From: Sphingobacterium corticibacterium
Lineage (GTDB): Bacteria > Bacteroidota > Bacteroidia > Sphingobacteriales > Sphingobacteriaceae
Reading direction: 5' to 3'
Assembly (NCBI RefSeq): GCF_004208525.1
Contig: NZ_SGIT01000001.1
Coordinates: forward strand, 1,364,001-1,428,000
DNA length: 64,000 bases
The notes beneath the pieces were generated by a model. It was not told the DNA's origin. It saw only the letters and a list, made by a program, of their open reading frames with translations, and did not search any database. Position numbers and translations under genes: made by a program. Numbering within the stretch: position 1 is the first letter of the stretch; every line of letters starts with the position of its first letter. Below are positions 53,851 to 62,960 of this stretch, piece after piece.

Positions 53851-55368
53851 TTAATTGTATTCTGGATTTTGTGTCAGTAAAGGATTGGCATTTAATGCGG
53901 CGGTCGGAATCGGAAACAGCAAACGATAAGATTGTGCTGCCTTTACAAGACCACGGGGCAATAAAAAGGTTCCGAAGCGAATCATATCTTGCCTTCTATG
54001 TCCTTCCCATGCCAGTTCAAACCCTCGTTCGTTGTAAATATCTTCCAACGTGGGAGCAGCCGACAAAGCCTGTAATCCGGCTCTTTGCCGAACCTCATCG
54101 ACAAATGGCTTTCCGGCTCCGGCATTATTCATCCGGACATGGCATTCTGCTTTCATCAATAAAATATCGGCATAACGATAGATCGGAAAATCATTGGATG
54201 CACCTCCGCTGTTGGCGGGTGCTGCCGGAAAAAACTTTTGGCTTCTGGCACCATCGTTTGGATTTGCGCCTGGATTATCGATATTGTTTAATTCGACAGA
54301 ATAGATGGTAAAACCGGCCGGCCTCGGACCGAAAGGACTTGCGCCATATCGGAATTGTCTTTTACGGATGTCGTTATCATTAAATTTATCCAAAAAGTCT
54401 TTTGGAACGACGCTGCCGTTCCAACCGCTGTAACCAAATAATGCAGAAGCATCTGAACCACCTAAACTTCTGACCGTGAAAATATTCCTTCCCACAACAT
54501 CCACCCGGGTATAGATTGCCAATATCGTTTCGTCATCCGGTAAAACATCACCGAACAGCTCAAAATATTTGTAGCCGAGGGGGTGCGAATTGTCTGCCGC
54601 ACCCGAGTGCAAGCTGAAACCACCCTCGCTCACCTTATTACAGGCGTCCAGACACTCTTGCCATCGGGGCGTGCCGGTGTATACTTCCGCGTTTAAGTAG
54701 AGTTTAGCCAATAACGCATACCCTGCCCACTTATTAAACCGTCCGTAGTACACTCCACCTTTTGCTGAAGATAGCAGTTCTACGTTTTCGTTGATTTCTT
54801 TGACGATGAAGTCGAATATAACGGCCCTTTTCTCCTGTGGTATTTTATCCACTGTTACATTGTTATCCGTGAAGAAAGGAACATCGCCAAAATCATCAAT
54901 CAACAGGTAATAGAAAAATGCCCGGAGGACTTTCGCCTCGGCGATTTTAGATGGATCTGCATTAGCCGTTTCCAACTGCGCGACAGCCAAATTTGCATTG
55001 AATACGGATTTGTACAGCCAGTTCCACGTGTTGTTGATAAAACCATCCGTTGGTAACCATTGCCGAAGATAGAGACGGGCAAAATCCAGCTCCCAGTCGC
55101 CCGTATTCCGATGCGGAATCACCTGCTCGTCCGTAGACATGCTGTTCAGATCATACCAGCCCCGATCTGCTCCGGCGTAGCCCACACCATCCCAGTTGCC
55201 CGGAATCTGTGCATAAACAGCCGCTAGAGCCACATCGGATCCTTCTTTAGAATTATAAAAATCTTCAGACGTGTACTTATCGTAAATATTTTCATCAAGT
55301 TTTGTACAGCCTTGTAATAAAACGACCGCAAAACATAGGGATATCAATTTATTTATCATGATTATCAT
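53851..55368 (-). CDS. SusD-family starch-locus outer-membrane lipoprotein
   Basis: 505 residues; signal MINKLISLCFAVVLLQGC with lipobox LQGC. It contains the SusD helical scaffold (AKVLRAFFYYLLIDDFGDVPF, KWAGYALLAKLYLNAEVYTG) and ends QNPEYN. Starts at 55368 or at the Met three codons later; the first ATG overlaps the susC stop codon by one base (TAATG), implying coupled translation. It binds glucan and lids the SusC pore. Confidence 0.93.
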   Translation of the reverse strand: MIIMINKLISLCFAVVLLQGCTKLDENIYDKYTSEDFYNSKEGSDVALAAVYAQIPGNWDGVGYAGADRGWYDLNSMSTDEQVIPHRNTGDWELDFARLYLRQWLPTDGFINNTWNWLYKSVFNANLAVAQLETANADPSKIAEAKVLRAFFYYLLIDDFGDVPFFTDNNVTVDKIPQEKRAVIFDFIVKEINENVELLSSAKGGVYYGRFNKWAGYALLAKLYLNAEVYTGTPRWQECLDACNKVSEGGFSLHSGAADNSHPLGYKYFELFGDVLPDDETILAIYTRVDVVGRNIFTVRSLGGSDASALFGYSGWNGSVVPKDFLDKFNDNDIRKRQFRYGASPFGPRPAGFTIYSVELNNIDNPGANPNDGARSQKFFPAAPANSGGASNDFPIYRYADILLMKAECHVRMNNAGAGKPFVDEVRQRAGLQALSAAPTLEDIYNERGFELAWEGHRRQDMIRFGTFLLPRGLVKAAQSYRLLFPIPTAALNANPLLTQNPEYN

Positions 55369-58337
55369 TATTTAAGGTTAATATGAAGACCAACAGCGAT
55401 GCTTCTTAAACGAGGGTACATACCGCCGTCCGATCCGAAGCCATTTCCACCGCCAACGTTCAATTCCGGATCGATTCCCGAGTAGCTGGTCAATACAGCC
55501 AGATTATTGCCCGTTAAAGAGACACGTAGCGAACTGATGCACCTAATACGCTCTACATCAAAACGATAGCCCAGTGTCAAATTTTCAAAACGAAGGAAGT
55601 CACCCGGCTCTAACCAGAGATCAGAGCCATATTCGGTTGTATATAAACCCAACGGAACGGCATTCTCCAATAAATTAGATTTACCGATATTCTCAAAAAA
55701 ACTGAGGTTCTGACGCAGTGTATTGTAAATTTTATTACCTCCAGATCCTCTCCAAACCATTGCCGCATCGAAGTTTTTATAGCGAAAAGACGGTGTAAAT
55801 CCATAGGTGTAGGTCGGCAAAGCACCACCGGCATAATATCTGTCCGGGCTTCTGGCACCTTGGTCGATGATGCCGTTTCCATCCCTGTCTATTACTGTTT
55901 CTTTATTATTTTCATCTTTCCCTAAGTTCTCCAGCATATAAAAAGACCCTATCGGTTTGCCTTCCACCAGATAAGAGTTGGTTCCCCAGCCTACAAAATC
56001 GGTATTCAACGGCACACCGTCTATCTGGCCACTCAGCTTTAACACCCGATTACGCAATGACGCTCCATTTGCAGCCAAGGTTAAGGTAGTATTGCTGTTA
56101 TCGATTAATTTATAGCTTAGGGAAGCTTCCAGACCTTTATTCAACATCGAACCTACATTCGCTACAATATTTCCAAAAGGATAAGGTGGCTGCGGAACGG
56201 TATAGTTGAATAGTAAGTTCTTCGTAGTAGCCGTATAGGCATCTATTGTTCCACGCAGTCTGCTGTCCAACACGGCGAAATCCAATCCGATATTGAGCTG
56301 GTATTTCGTTTCCCACCGCAAGTCCTTATTTCCATTTTGGGATATGGCATAATTGGTAATCTGCTCGCCGCCAAAATACGTCTGCCCGGCGTACCCCACT
56401 AATTGAAGTGCGTTCTGCGGGTATAAACCCTGTTGATTCCCGGTCACACCATAGCCCGCACGCAGTTTCAAATCATTAAATATATTTTGTCCTTGCATAA
56501 ACGGTTCTTGATCTATTCTCCAAGCTAAAGATACCGAAGGAAAATTCCCCCATTTATGGTTATCGCCGAAGACGGTTGAACCATCTCTTCGGAAGCTCGC
56601 CGTCAAGAGATACCTGTCCATATAGCCATAATTAACCCGAGCCAAAAAGGAAACCAGTGCGCGGTCATTTTTATAAGACGAAAAATCACCGGGCTGCACT
56701 CGCGTTAAATCACCGAGCTGTAAGGCATGATAACGTGTGATGTCGTTGATAAAGCCTTTTGCCTGCGCAAAGTTTCCATAATACAGCTGGCTCTGCCATT
56801 CATAAAGGCCCAGAACATCTAAGCTGTGATTATCAAATACGCTTTTATAATTTAAACTCAAATTCAGCAACTTCTCATCCTGCCTGTTGTTGTTGATATT
56901 CGCAATTCCCTGGTTATCTATTGCGGACGGCATTGTCGATGCAGCCGGCAAGTAATACCCCCAGTTATTGTCTACCCGTCTCCAGCTCCCGAAAATACCG
57001 GCGATTAAACCTTTGGTCAGCTCTAAGTCGGCCTTCACCGTTCCGAATAAGTTGTTATTGCTTCCCTCGTTGACGACTGTTTGCGAAAGTGCATAAGGGT
57101 TGATATACTGAAAGACATTTCCATCTGTGTAATAAGAGCCATCCGTATTAAGTACTGGATCGGTTGGTCGCATCAGATAGGCATTCGTAATCAGGTTGGC
57201 GGTGAATGCCGGACGGTAGACCCCATTCGGACTCCCCTCTGTATTTCGGACGCTACCGTTGAGGTTAAATGCAATCGACAATTTATCGTCAAAAGCCTTT
57301 TGCGTTGCTTGGATTCTTCCGATATAATTCTGGAAATTCGATCGTAGCACGACGCCATCTTGCGAAATAAAATTTAGCGATGCCCGGTAATTAAAATTCC
57401 TCTCATTGCCACCCAACGACAAGGTATGATTTTGTATGGTTCCATTTTTTGTTAAAATATCATACCAGTCTGTGCGGGATCCGTGGTTTGCCGATGCCGG
57501 TACGCCGTAAATCTGTGCCTGCTCCCACCATTGGTCTGCGTCCAGCATGTCCAGTTTTCGGGAAATCGCGTCAACAGAAGACACCGCATTGTATTCTAGC
57601 GTTGTTGTTCCGGCACGATTTGTTTTCGTCGTGACAATGATAACGCCGGGTGCACCTCTTGAACCGTAAATTGCGGTAGCCGACGCATCTTTCAATATAT
57701 CAACAGATTCTATTTCTGACGGAGGCAACTGGTTCAATAAATCCATATTTCCTTGAACACCATCGATTACGACCAGCGGATCGTTTCCACCGATCAACGA
57801 ACTAATTCCTCTAATCCGGACATTGGGTGCTGATCCTGGCTCGCCACCTACTTGGTTCACATGAACACCTGCTGCTTTACCCGAAATTTGTTGCAACGGA
57901 TTGGTGATAGGTCCCTGGTTTAGATCCTCACTGGAGATAGTCGCTACTGCGCCAGTTACATCCCTCCGTTTCTGCGTCCCATACCCCACGACAACGACCT
58001 GTTCCAACCCTGTAGCAATGGGTTCCATTTTAAAGTCTACTATTAACTGCCCTCCGTCTTGCACTAAAATATCTCTCGTTATTTCCTGATAGCCTATAGA
58101 CGAGATACGGACGATATAAGTCCCATAAGGAACGCTATTAAAACGGTAACGCCCATCAGAACCGGTAGCAGTTTTCTGTGATGTATTACCCTGTAAACTT
58201 ACTACTGTACCAGCTAACGGTTGATTGGTTTCATCGGTTATTTTGCCACCCATGCTGGAAGTCTGTGCAAAAGACAACACGTACGACAAAATGAAGCAAG
58301 CCGAAATCATGTACTTTAGAAAATGTAACTTTCTCAT
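55368..58337 (-). CDS. SusC-family TonB-dependent transporter of the starch-like locus
   Basis: 989 residues from the ATG complementary to 58335-58337 (MRKLHFLKYMISACFILSYV); a longer start 45 bases up is less likely. Signal peptide, carboxypeptidase-D-like domain (GGKITDETNQPLAGTVVSLQG), TonB-box region (LEQVVVVGYGTQKRRDVTGA), plug motif VDILKDASATAIYGSRGAPGV, and a barrel ending GLHINLK. It imports oligosaccharides with TonB energy. The DNA from 58338 to 58589 upstream contains a repeated operator-like motif and no ORF. Confidence 0.94.
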   Translation of the reverse strand: MRKLHFLKYMISACFILSYVLSFAQTSSMGGKITDETNQPLAGTVVSLQGNTSQKTATGSDGRYRFNSVPYGTYIVRISSIGYQEITRDILVQDGGQLIVDFKMEPIATGLEQVVVVGYGTQKRRDVTGAVATISSEDLNQGPITNPLQQISGKAAGVHVNQVGGEPGSAPNVRIRGISSLIGGNDPLVVIDGVQGNMDLLNQLPPSEIESVDILKDASATAIYGSRGAPGVIIVTTKTNRAGTTTLEYNAVSSVDAISRKLDMLDADQWWEQAQIYGVPASANHGSRTDWYDILTKNGTIQNHTLSLGGNERNFNYRASLNFISQDGVVLRSNFQNYIGRIQATQKAFDDKLSIAFNLNGSVRNTEGSPNGVYRPAFTANLITNAYLMRPTDPVLNTDGSYYTDGNVFQYINPYALSQTVVNEGSNNNLFGTVKADLELTKGLIAGIFGSWRRVDNNWGYYLPAASTMPSAIDNQGIANINNNRQDEKLLNLSLNYKSVFDNHSLDVLGLYEWQSQLYYGNFAQAKGFINDITRYHALQLGDLTRVQPGDFSSYKNDRALVSFLARVNYGYMDRYLLTASFRRDGSTVFGDNHKWGNFPSVSLAWRIDQEPFMQGQNIFNDLKLRAGYGVTGNQQGLYPQNALQLVGYAGQTYFGGEQITNYAISQNGNKDLRWETKYQLNIGLDFAVLDSRLRGTIDAYTATTKNLLFNYTVPQPPYPFGNIVANVGSMLNKGLEASLSYKLIDNSNTTLTLAANGASLRNRVLKLSGQIDGVPLNTDFVGWGTNSYLVEGKPIGSFYMLENLGKDENNKETVIDRDGNGIIDQGARSPDRYYAGGALPTYTYGFTPSFRYKNFDAAMVWRGSGGNKIYNTLRQNLSFFENIGKSNLLENAVPLGLYTTEYGSDLWLEPGDFLRFENLTLGYRFDVERIRCISSLRVSLTGNNLAVLTSYSGIDPELNVGGGNGFGSDGGMYPRLRSIAVGLHINLK

Positions 58338-58527
58338 TTTTTTAATTAATTGATTAAAGTGGTTTATAGTAGCGATAGCCAAATTTGAAATAAGGGGCTA
58401 TTACATTTTCAAAGAAACGCTCAGATAATTTGAAAAACAAGTGGATATAGCCTCAATATAGATTTTGAAAAGGATACAAAACAAAAAACACACTGATTAT
58501 CAATCAAATAACCAATATATCTACTGG

Positions 58528-58570
58528 ATCGAATATCGAAATTTAGATCGTCATATCATCGTATATCGAA
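58528..58570. promoter_or_regulatory. Direct repeat ATCGxATATCGAA (x2), candidate regulator site upstream of susC
   Basis: ATCGAATATCGAA at 58528-58540 and ATCGTATATCGAA at 58558-58570 match at 12 of 13 positions and are spaced exactly 30 bases (three helical turns). They lie 190-230 bases before the susC start and just after the SusR-like stop codon. Binding by the adjacent SusR-like protein is an inference. Confidence 0.45.
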
Positions 58571-58589
58571 GCCTTAATAGGGCTATTTT

Positions 58590-60209
58590 TTAGGCTTCTC
58601 CTTCGATCTCCATTATTTTACGTTCAAATTCTTCTTTTGGAACAATGGATTTATTTTTAATTCTTGTCTTGTACGCGTAAATAGTATTGACAGAAAAATT
58701 CAAGATTTTGGCAATCTTGTCGTTATCCTGGATGCCTAGCCGAATGAGCGCAAAAATACGTAATTCGGGGTTTAGAATCTGCCCTTCGATTAACACAATT
58801 TTGTCTTTATCAGCAAAGAGCTCGTTGAATTTTGTGACGAAATTTGGAAACAATTTGATGAACACCCTATCAAAACCGACCGCCAGATCTTCCCGCTCTT
58901 TCTTTAAATCAATACGATCCACCATTTGTTCGATACTATCATACATCTTGGCAGTAAGCCGTTGGGATAAGGATTTTTTGAAGTGTTCGATTTTACCGAT
59001 GTACTCGGAGTTGACATTAAAATAATAACCAATATATTCATCTTTGATTTTATTGGCTTCTCGGATAGCTTTATTGACATCTGTGAGTTCCCCATTGATT
59101 TCTTTCAACGTTTTATTCATCGATGTTAAAGATGTTTGAGCCACTTTCAACTTTCTATTCTGCCGGATAACGACCACGATGAATAAGATAATGATCAGCA
59201 CGAGTAGTGTAACCGCCGTAGCGTACTTAAAAATCACGCTTCTTTGCTGTTCGACCAATGCCAGTTGTTTGCTACCGATCACAGGTAACAGATTTCCAAC
59301 GGCAAACTGCCTTTGCCGGGCATTGTAAAACTCCGCATCTGCCATAGCTTCCCGGATATATTGGTAAGCTCTCTTGTTATCGCCTACTTTGAACAATATA
59401 TCTGCCAGTCTAAACATCGCGGTATTTTCTTTCATAGCCGATTTGATGTCCGCAATAGCAGCTTTTATCAGTAGTTCCAAAGATTTGTCCTGTTCATTTT
59501 TCCAGTCGTAGAGGTAGCTAAGCGAACTAGCGACAACGGCATATTGGTTATCCGTAAGTTGGTGATCGTTGATCAATACCGAATAATCCGCAATGGCTTC
59601 ATCCGCTTTGCCCATTCTTAAATTTTTAAGTCCGGAGATAAAATAATAGGCATATGATTTTTCCGGTGCAAAATGGATAGCAGAATCGGCAAACTGATGT
59701 CCTAGCGTCACGTATTTACTGCAGTACATATCGTTTCCGATAAAATCACACAGATCGTAGTAATATCTTGATTTTAACGTATAATAACGCACTACATCAC
59801 CTTCGGTTAATCGGGAAACATCGATATCATCGATAATTTCCTGTGTTTCCTTAAACATTCCTGCCGATAGGAGGATGAAAGCTTGATTGAGCTTTGCACC
59901 TTCTATTTTAACGGGTTCTTTACTCCATAGCGCGTGTTCCTGAATGATACTAGCGTAGGTAAAAGCCGAATCGAAATTGATTCCTTTATATTCTTCAAAG
60001 ATCTGACTGTAAAGATGATAACGATCTAATTCGGATGGTGGATTTCTCAGCTTCCGCGTTAAACCTTCAATGGCTTTTAACCGTTGTTCCGTATAATACG
60101 ATTTCTTGGTTAACTCCTGATCCAGTACCGAAAACAAACTATCGATATTTGCATACAGCGAAGAGCAAAGTATGACTAACGATATAGCAGCAATAAAAGA
60201 TTTTAACAT
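58590..60209 (-). CDS. SusR-like regulator (TPR + DUF6377-type, membrane-spanning)
   Basis: 539 residues: a signal/membrane N terminus (FIAAISLVILCSSLYA), TPR-like helices to about residue 320, one membrane helix (about 328-345, TAVTLLVLIIILFIVVVI), a coiled coil, and a C-terminal helix-turn-helix-like end (GIQDNDKIAKILNFSVNTIYAYKTRIKNKS). This architecture is that of Bacteroides SusR/DUF6377 proteins, which sense maltooligosaccharide and activate the sus operon. It lies directly upstream of susC on the same strand, fitting that role. Confidence 0.85.
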   Translation of the reverse strand: MLKSFIAAISLVILCSSLYANIDSLFSVLDQELTKKSYYTEQRLKAIEGLTRKLRNPPSELDRYHLYSQIFEEYKGINFDSAFTYASIIQEHALWSKEPVKIEGAKLNQAFILLSAGMFKETQEIIDDIDVSRLTEGDVVRYYTLKSRYYYDLCDFIGNDMYCSKYVTLGHQFADSAIHFAPEKSYAYYFISGLKNLRMGKADEAIADYSVLINDHQLTDNQYAVVASSLSYLYDWKNEQDKSLELLIKAAIADIKSAMKENTAMFRLADILFKVGDNKRAYQYIREAMADAEFYNARQRQFAVGNLLPVIGSKQLALVEQQRSVIFKYATAVTLLVLIIILFIVVVIRQNRKLKVAQTSLTSMNKTLKEINGELTDVNKAIREANKIKDEYIGYYFNVNSEYIGKIEHFKKSLSQRLTAKMYDSIEQMVDRIDLKKEREDLAVGFDRVFIKLFPNFVTKFNELFADKDKIVLIEGQILNPELRIFALIRLGIQDNDKIAKILNFSVNTIYAYKTRIKNKSIVPKEEFERKIMEIEGEA

Positions 60210-60300
60210 GGAATATATATCAGGTTTTAAACAAAAATACGATCTAAATTTAAAACAATCATATTAAAATATATTTAACAAGAAACGACTGTCCATTCAC

Positions 60301-60328
60301 AAAAAAAGCTGCCTTTTCCAAAGCAGCT
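60301..60328 (-). terminator. Intrinsic terminator of rny
   Basis: On the minus strand, stem AGCTGC / GCAGCT with a ten-base loop and a T7 tail, about 25 bases after the rny stop codon. Confidence 0.85.
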
Positions 60329-60352
60329 CTCCCGTTAATATAAAATTATCTT

Positions 60353-61912
60353 CTATTTCGCATAGGCAACCGACCTGGTTTCGCGAATAACTGTTACTTT
60401 GACTTGGCCTGGATACGTCATTTCCGTTTGGATACGGTTGGATATATCCGCTGCCAGAATCTCTGCCTGCGCATCCGAAACTTTCTCTGATTCGACCACC
60501 ACGCGCAATTCACGGCCTGCTTGAATAGCGAATGTTTTTTCCACTCCAGGATAAGATAGAGCAAGCTCTTCTAGTTCTTTCAAACGCTTAATATAGCTTT
60601 CTACCACTTCGCGACGTGCACCAGGACGCGCACCCGAAATCGCATCACATGCCTGAACAACAGGCGAAATCAACGAAGTCATCTCTATTTCATCGTGGTG
60701 TGCACCAATAGCATTGCAAACTTCGGGATGTTCTTTATACTTTTCGGCCAATTGCATACCCAAAATAGCGTGTGGCAATTCCGGATTGTCGTCAGGCACT
60801 TTTCCGATATCGTGGAGAAGACCTGCCCGTTTCGCGTGTTTTACGTTTAAGCCAAGTTCTGCCGCCATCGTCGCCGCAAAATTGGCAACTTCGCGGGAGT
60901 GCTGTAATAAATTTTGTCCATAAGAAGAACGATAGCGCATACGACCGACCATACGCACCAACTCGGGGTGCAAACCGTGAATTCCTAAATCAATTACCGT
61001 ACGCTCCCCTATTTCAACGATCTCATCCTCAATCTGCGTACGTGTCTTCGCCACCACCTCTTCAATACGTGCCGGGTGTATACGACCATCCGTTACCAGT
61101 CTATGTAAAGACAAACGGGCAATCTCCCGGCGTACCGGATCGAATCCGGATAATATAATCGCTTCCGGAGTATCGTCTACGATAATCTCTACGCCTGTTG
61201 CCGCTTCCAAAGCACGGATATTCCGTCCTTCACGACCAATGATACGCCCTTTTATTTCATCATTTTCAATATTGAAAATAGATACCGTATTTTCGATAGC
61301 CGATTCTGTTGCTGTACGTTGAATGGTCTGGATAACGACTTTCTTTGCTTCTTTAGAAGCGGTTAACTTCGCTTCATCCACAACATCTTTGATTTGCATG
61401 ATAGCTTGCGACCGTGCTTCCTCGCGTAGCGAGTTGACCAATTGCTCTCTAGCTTCTTGAGCAGACAGACCGGCAATTGTTTCCAATTGTTTGATGTGCT
61501 GGTTCTTCAGTTGATCTACTTCTTCTGATTTTCGCTCGTTGAGTTCAATCAAATGATCCAGCTTTTTATTTCTATTGTCCAACTCTTGCTTTTCACGATT
61601 GATGCTTTCCAGCTTTTGATTCAGCGATTGCTCTTTTTGTCGAATCGTATTCTCTTTTTGCGCCACCGTACTGTTGCGTTGGCTAACTTCTTTCTCATGT
61701 TCCGCTTTCAGCTGCAAGAACTTCTCTTTTGCTTCTAGATTACGCTGTTTTTTGTGATGTTCAGCCTGTTTTTCAGCCTCTTTAATAATACTTTCCGCCT
61801 TTTCCCGAGCCGCTTGTTCTTGTTTTTTGAAGACCCCTTGCAACAAAAAACGACCAATAACGACACCTATGATAAGCGAAATTATAATCGAAATAATAGT
61901 AATTAAATCCAT
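60353..61912 (-). CDS. rny: Ribonuclease Y
   Basis: 519 residues. RNase Y is a membrane-anchored endoribonuclease that starts mRNA turnover. Order: N-terminal membrane helix ([19 protein letters not shown]), long charged coiled coil (about 30-190), KH domain ([28 protein letters not shown], about 207-234) and HD domain with the metal motif [11 protein letters not shown] (about 355). The length is standard. It follows a 6S-like RNA and zapA on the same strand, and a strong terminator ends the unit. Confidence 0.96.
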   Translation of the reverse strand: MDLITIISIIISLIIGVVIGRFLLQGVFKKQEQAAREKAESIIKEAEKQAEHHKKQRNLEAKEKFLQLKAEHEKEVSQRNSTVAQKENTIRQKEQSLNQKLESINREKQELDNRNKKLDHLIELNERKSEEVDQLKNQHIKQLETIAGLSAQEAREQLVNSLREEARSQAIMQIKDVVDEAKLTASKEAKKVVIQTIQRTATESAIENTVSIFNIENDEIKGRIIGREGRNIRALEAATGVEIIVDDTPEAIILSGFDPVRREIARLSLHRLVTDGRIHPARIEEVVAKTRTQIEDEIVEIGERTVIDLGIHGLHPELVRMVGRMRYRSSYGQNLLQHSREVANFAATMAAELGLNVKHAKRAGLLHDIGKVPDDNPELPHAILGMQLAEKYKEHPEVCNAIGAHHDEIEMTSLISPVVQACDAISGARPGARREVVESYIKRLKELEELALSYPGVEKTFAIQAGRELRVVVESEKVSDAQAEILAADISNRIQTEMTYPGQVKVTVIRETRSVAYAK

Positions 61913-62056
61913 TGTTTATTTATGATATATTTATTTATTATGTGTGATTAACTTCGTTAAATTCGCAAGCCCGGTTAACTTCGTCAAGCTCGTCTAGGTT
62001 CGCGATTTGTTACTCGTGACTAGGAACTAACCACTGGTTACTGATCACTATTTTTT
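61913..62056. other. rny upstream region with repeat-like sequence
   Basis: The stretch at about 61950-62050 has near-repeats of ACTCGTGAC, GGTTAACT and AGTAACC that look like degenerate tandem intergenic debris; a similar tract (CACGAGTCACGAAAAACGAA) lies at 14300-14320. The rny promoter should be here; no exact TAnnTTTG box was found. No ORF. Confidence 0.4.
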
Positions 62057-62232
62057 AAAAAAAAACCGCAATTAAATGTAACAGGTCCCATGTATTATTA
62101 AACTTCGATTACACATGATTTGAGCAATTGATCATGACCTAGATGGCTTTCGCAAAATGGCCTACATCTTGTTTTCGCTCGTGATATTGAAGCGTTAAGT
62201 TTAAAATAGTGACAACCCGAATTTAATTGCGG
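62057..62232 (-). ncRNA. ssrS: Candidate 6S RNA (6S-Flavo-like)
   Basis: On the minus strand the 5' arm CCGCAATTAAAT (62232-62221) pairs perfectly with the 3' arm ATTTAATTGCGG (62077-62066), enclosing about 143 bases and followed by U9 (62065-62057), like a terminator. Inside, TATTTTAAACTT can pair with AAGTTTAATAATA, AGAT-GGC with GCC-ATCT, and CATGAT with ATCATG. Size and the zapA-adjacent position match 6S RNA genes elsewhere. No protein frame fits. The fold was drawn by eye; a covariance-model hit is not shown. Confidence 0.6.
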
Positions 62233-62274
62233 CAAATTCGTCGTTATAAAGCTCTGAAATAAAGAACGATATAT

Positions 62275-62565
62275 TTATTTTCTAAAGAAATCCGTTAACA
62301 TAGCATCCAATTCGTGAACCTTCTCTTCCAATCCATCCTCCTGTTGTTGTGCGTTACGCTCTGCTTTTATCATTCCGGTAGCATATTGCAATACACACAT
62401 CGACAATAAGTCTTGTTTATCACGAACTGCATAATTTTCCTGCAATTCCTTTATTTTTTCATTAATTAATTTCGCAGCGTATCTAATTACCTCTTCCTCT
62501 TCCGTAGCCACCCTCAGTGGATAAACACGGTCTGCGATATTTATTTTTATGGAAATTTCTCCCAT
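62275..62565 (-). CDS. zapA: Cell division protein ZapA
   Basis: 96 residues. ZapA binds and bundles FtsZ filaments at the division ring. The start GEISIKINIADRVYPLRVATEEEEVIRYAAKLINEKIKEL and a C-terminal coiled coil (MIKAERNAQQQEDGLEEKVHEL) fit the family length and pattern. It follows the 102-residue coiled-coil gene by 49 bases and precedes the 6S-like RNA, a conserved-looking arrangement. Confidence 0.93.
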   Translation of the reverse strand: MGEISIKINIADRVYPLRVATEEEEVIRYAAKLINEKIKELQENYAVRDKQDLLSMCVLQYATGMIKAERNAQQQEDGLEEKVHELDAMLTDFFRK

Positions 62566-62614
62566 GTTTTTTGAGCTTAAATAACGTAACAGGCTTCTGT
62601 TTCTTCTCTTCCCT

Positions 62615-62923
62615 TTACTTCAACAAGCCTATACATCTGTCTATTTCTCGCACAAAATCGTTAATTTTTTGCTTTGTGTCAAGTATTTTTTCATTTATAG
62701 CTTCTTTATCTACCTCGGATTCATCCAATGTTTTCGCAACTGCCAAAGCCTTAACCTTTTCCTCCAGTTGTTGTACTTTATCTGTACTCGTCTGGAATGC
62801 TACCTGTAAAGATTGTACTTCTAGTTTTAACAAATCATTTTCTTCCTGTAAGGCATCGCACAACTGAATAAGATTCCTCGTCTTCTCGACGATAACATTC
62901 ATTTGTGTAGATAGTCCAGCCAT
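62615..62923 (-). CDS. Coiled-coil hypothetical protein, 102 residues
   Basis: Starts MAGLSTQMNVIVEKTRNLIQL, followed by an uninterrupted heptad-type coiled coil (CDALQEENDLLKLEVQSLQV) and a second helix ending REIDRCIGLLK. There is no signal peptide. Placed between pheT and zapA, it might work with the division machinery (it has a ZapB-like look in size and coil content), but I have no homology proof. Gaps of 37 and 49 bases suggest an operon. Confidence 0.75.
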   Translation of the reverse strand: MAGLSTQMNVIVEKTRNLIQLCDALQEENDLLKLEVQSLQVAFQTSTDKVQQLEEKVKALAVAKTLDESEVDKEAINEKILDTKQKINDFVREIDRCIGLLK

Positions 62924-62960
62924 ATAATCTTTTCTCGCAATTAATCGTTAAACGTATCCA

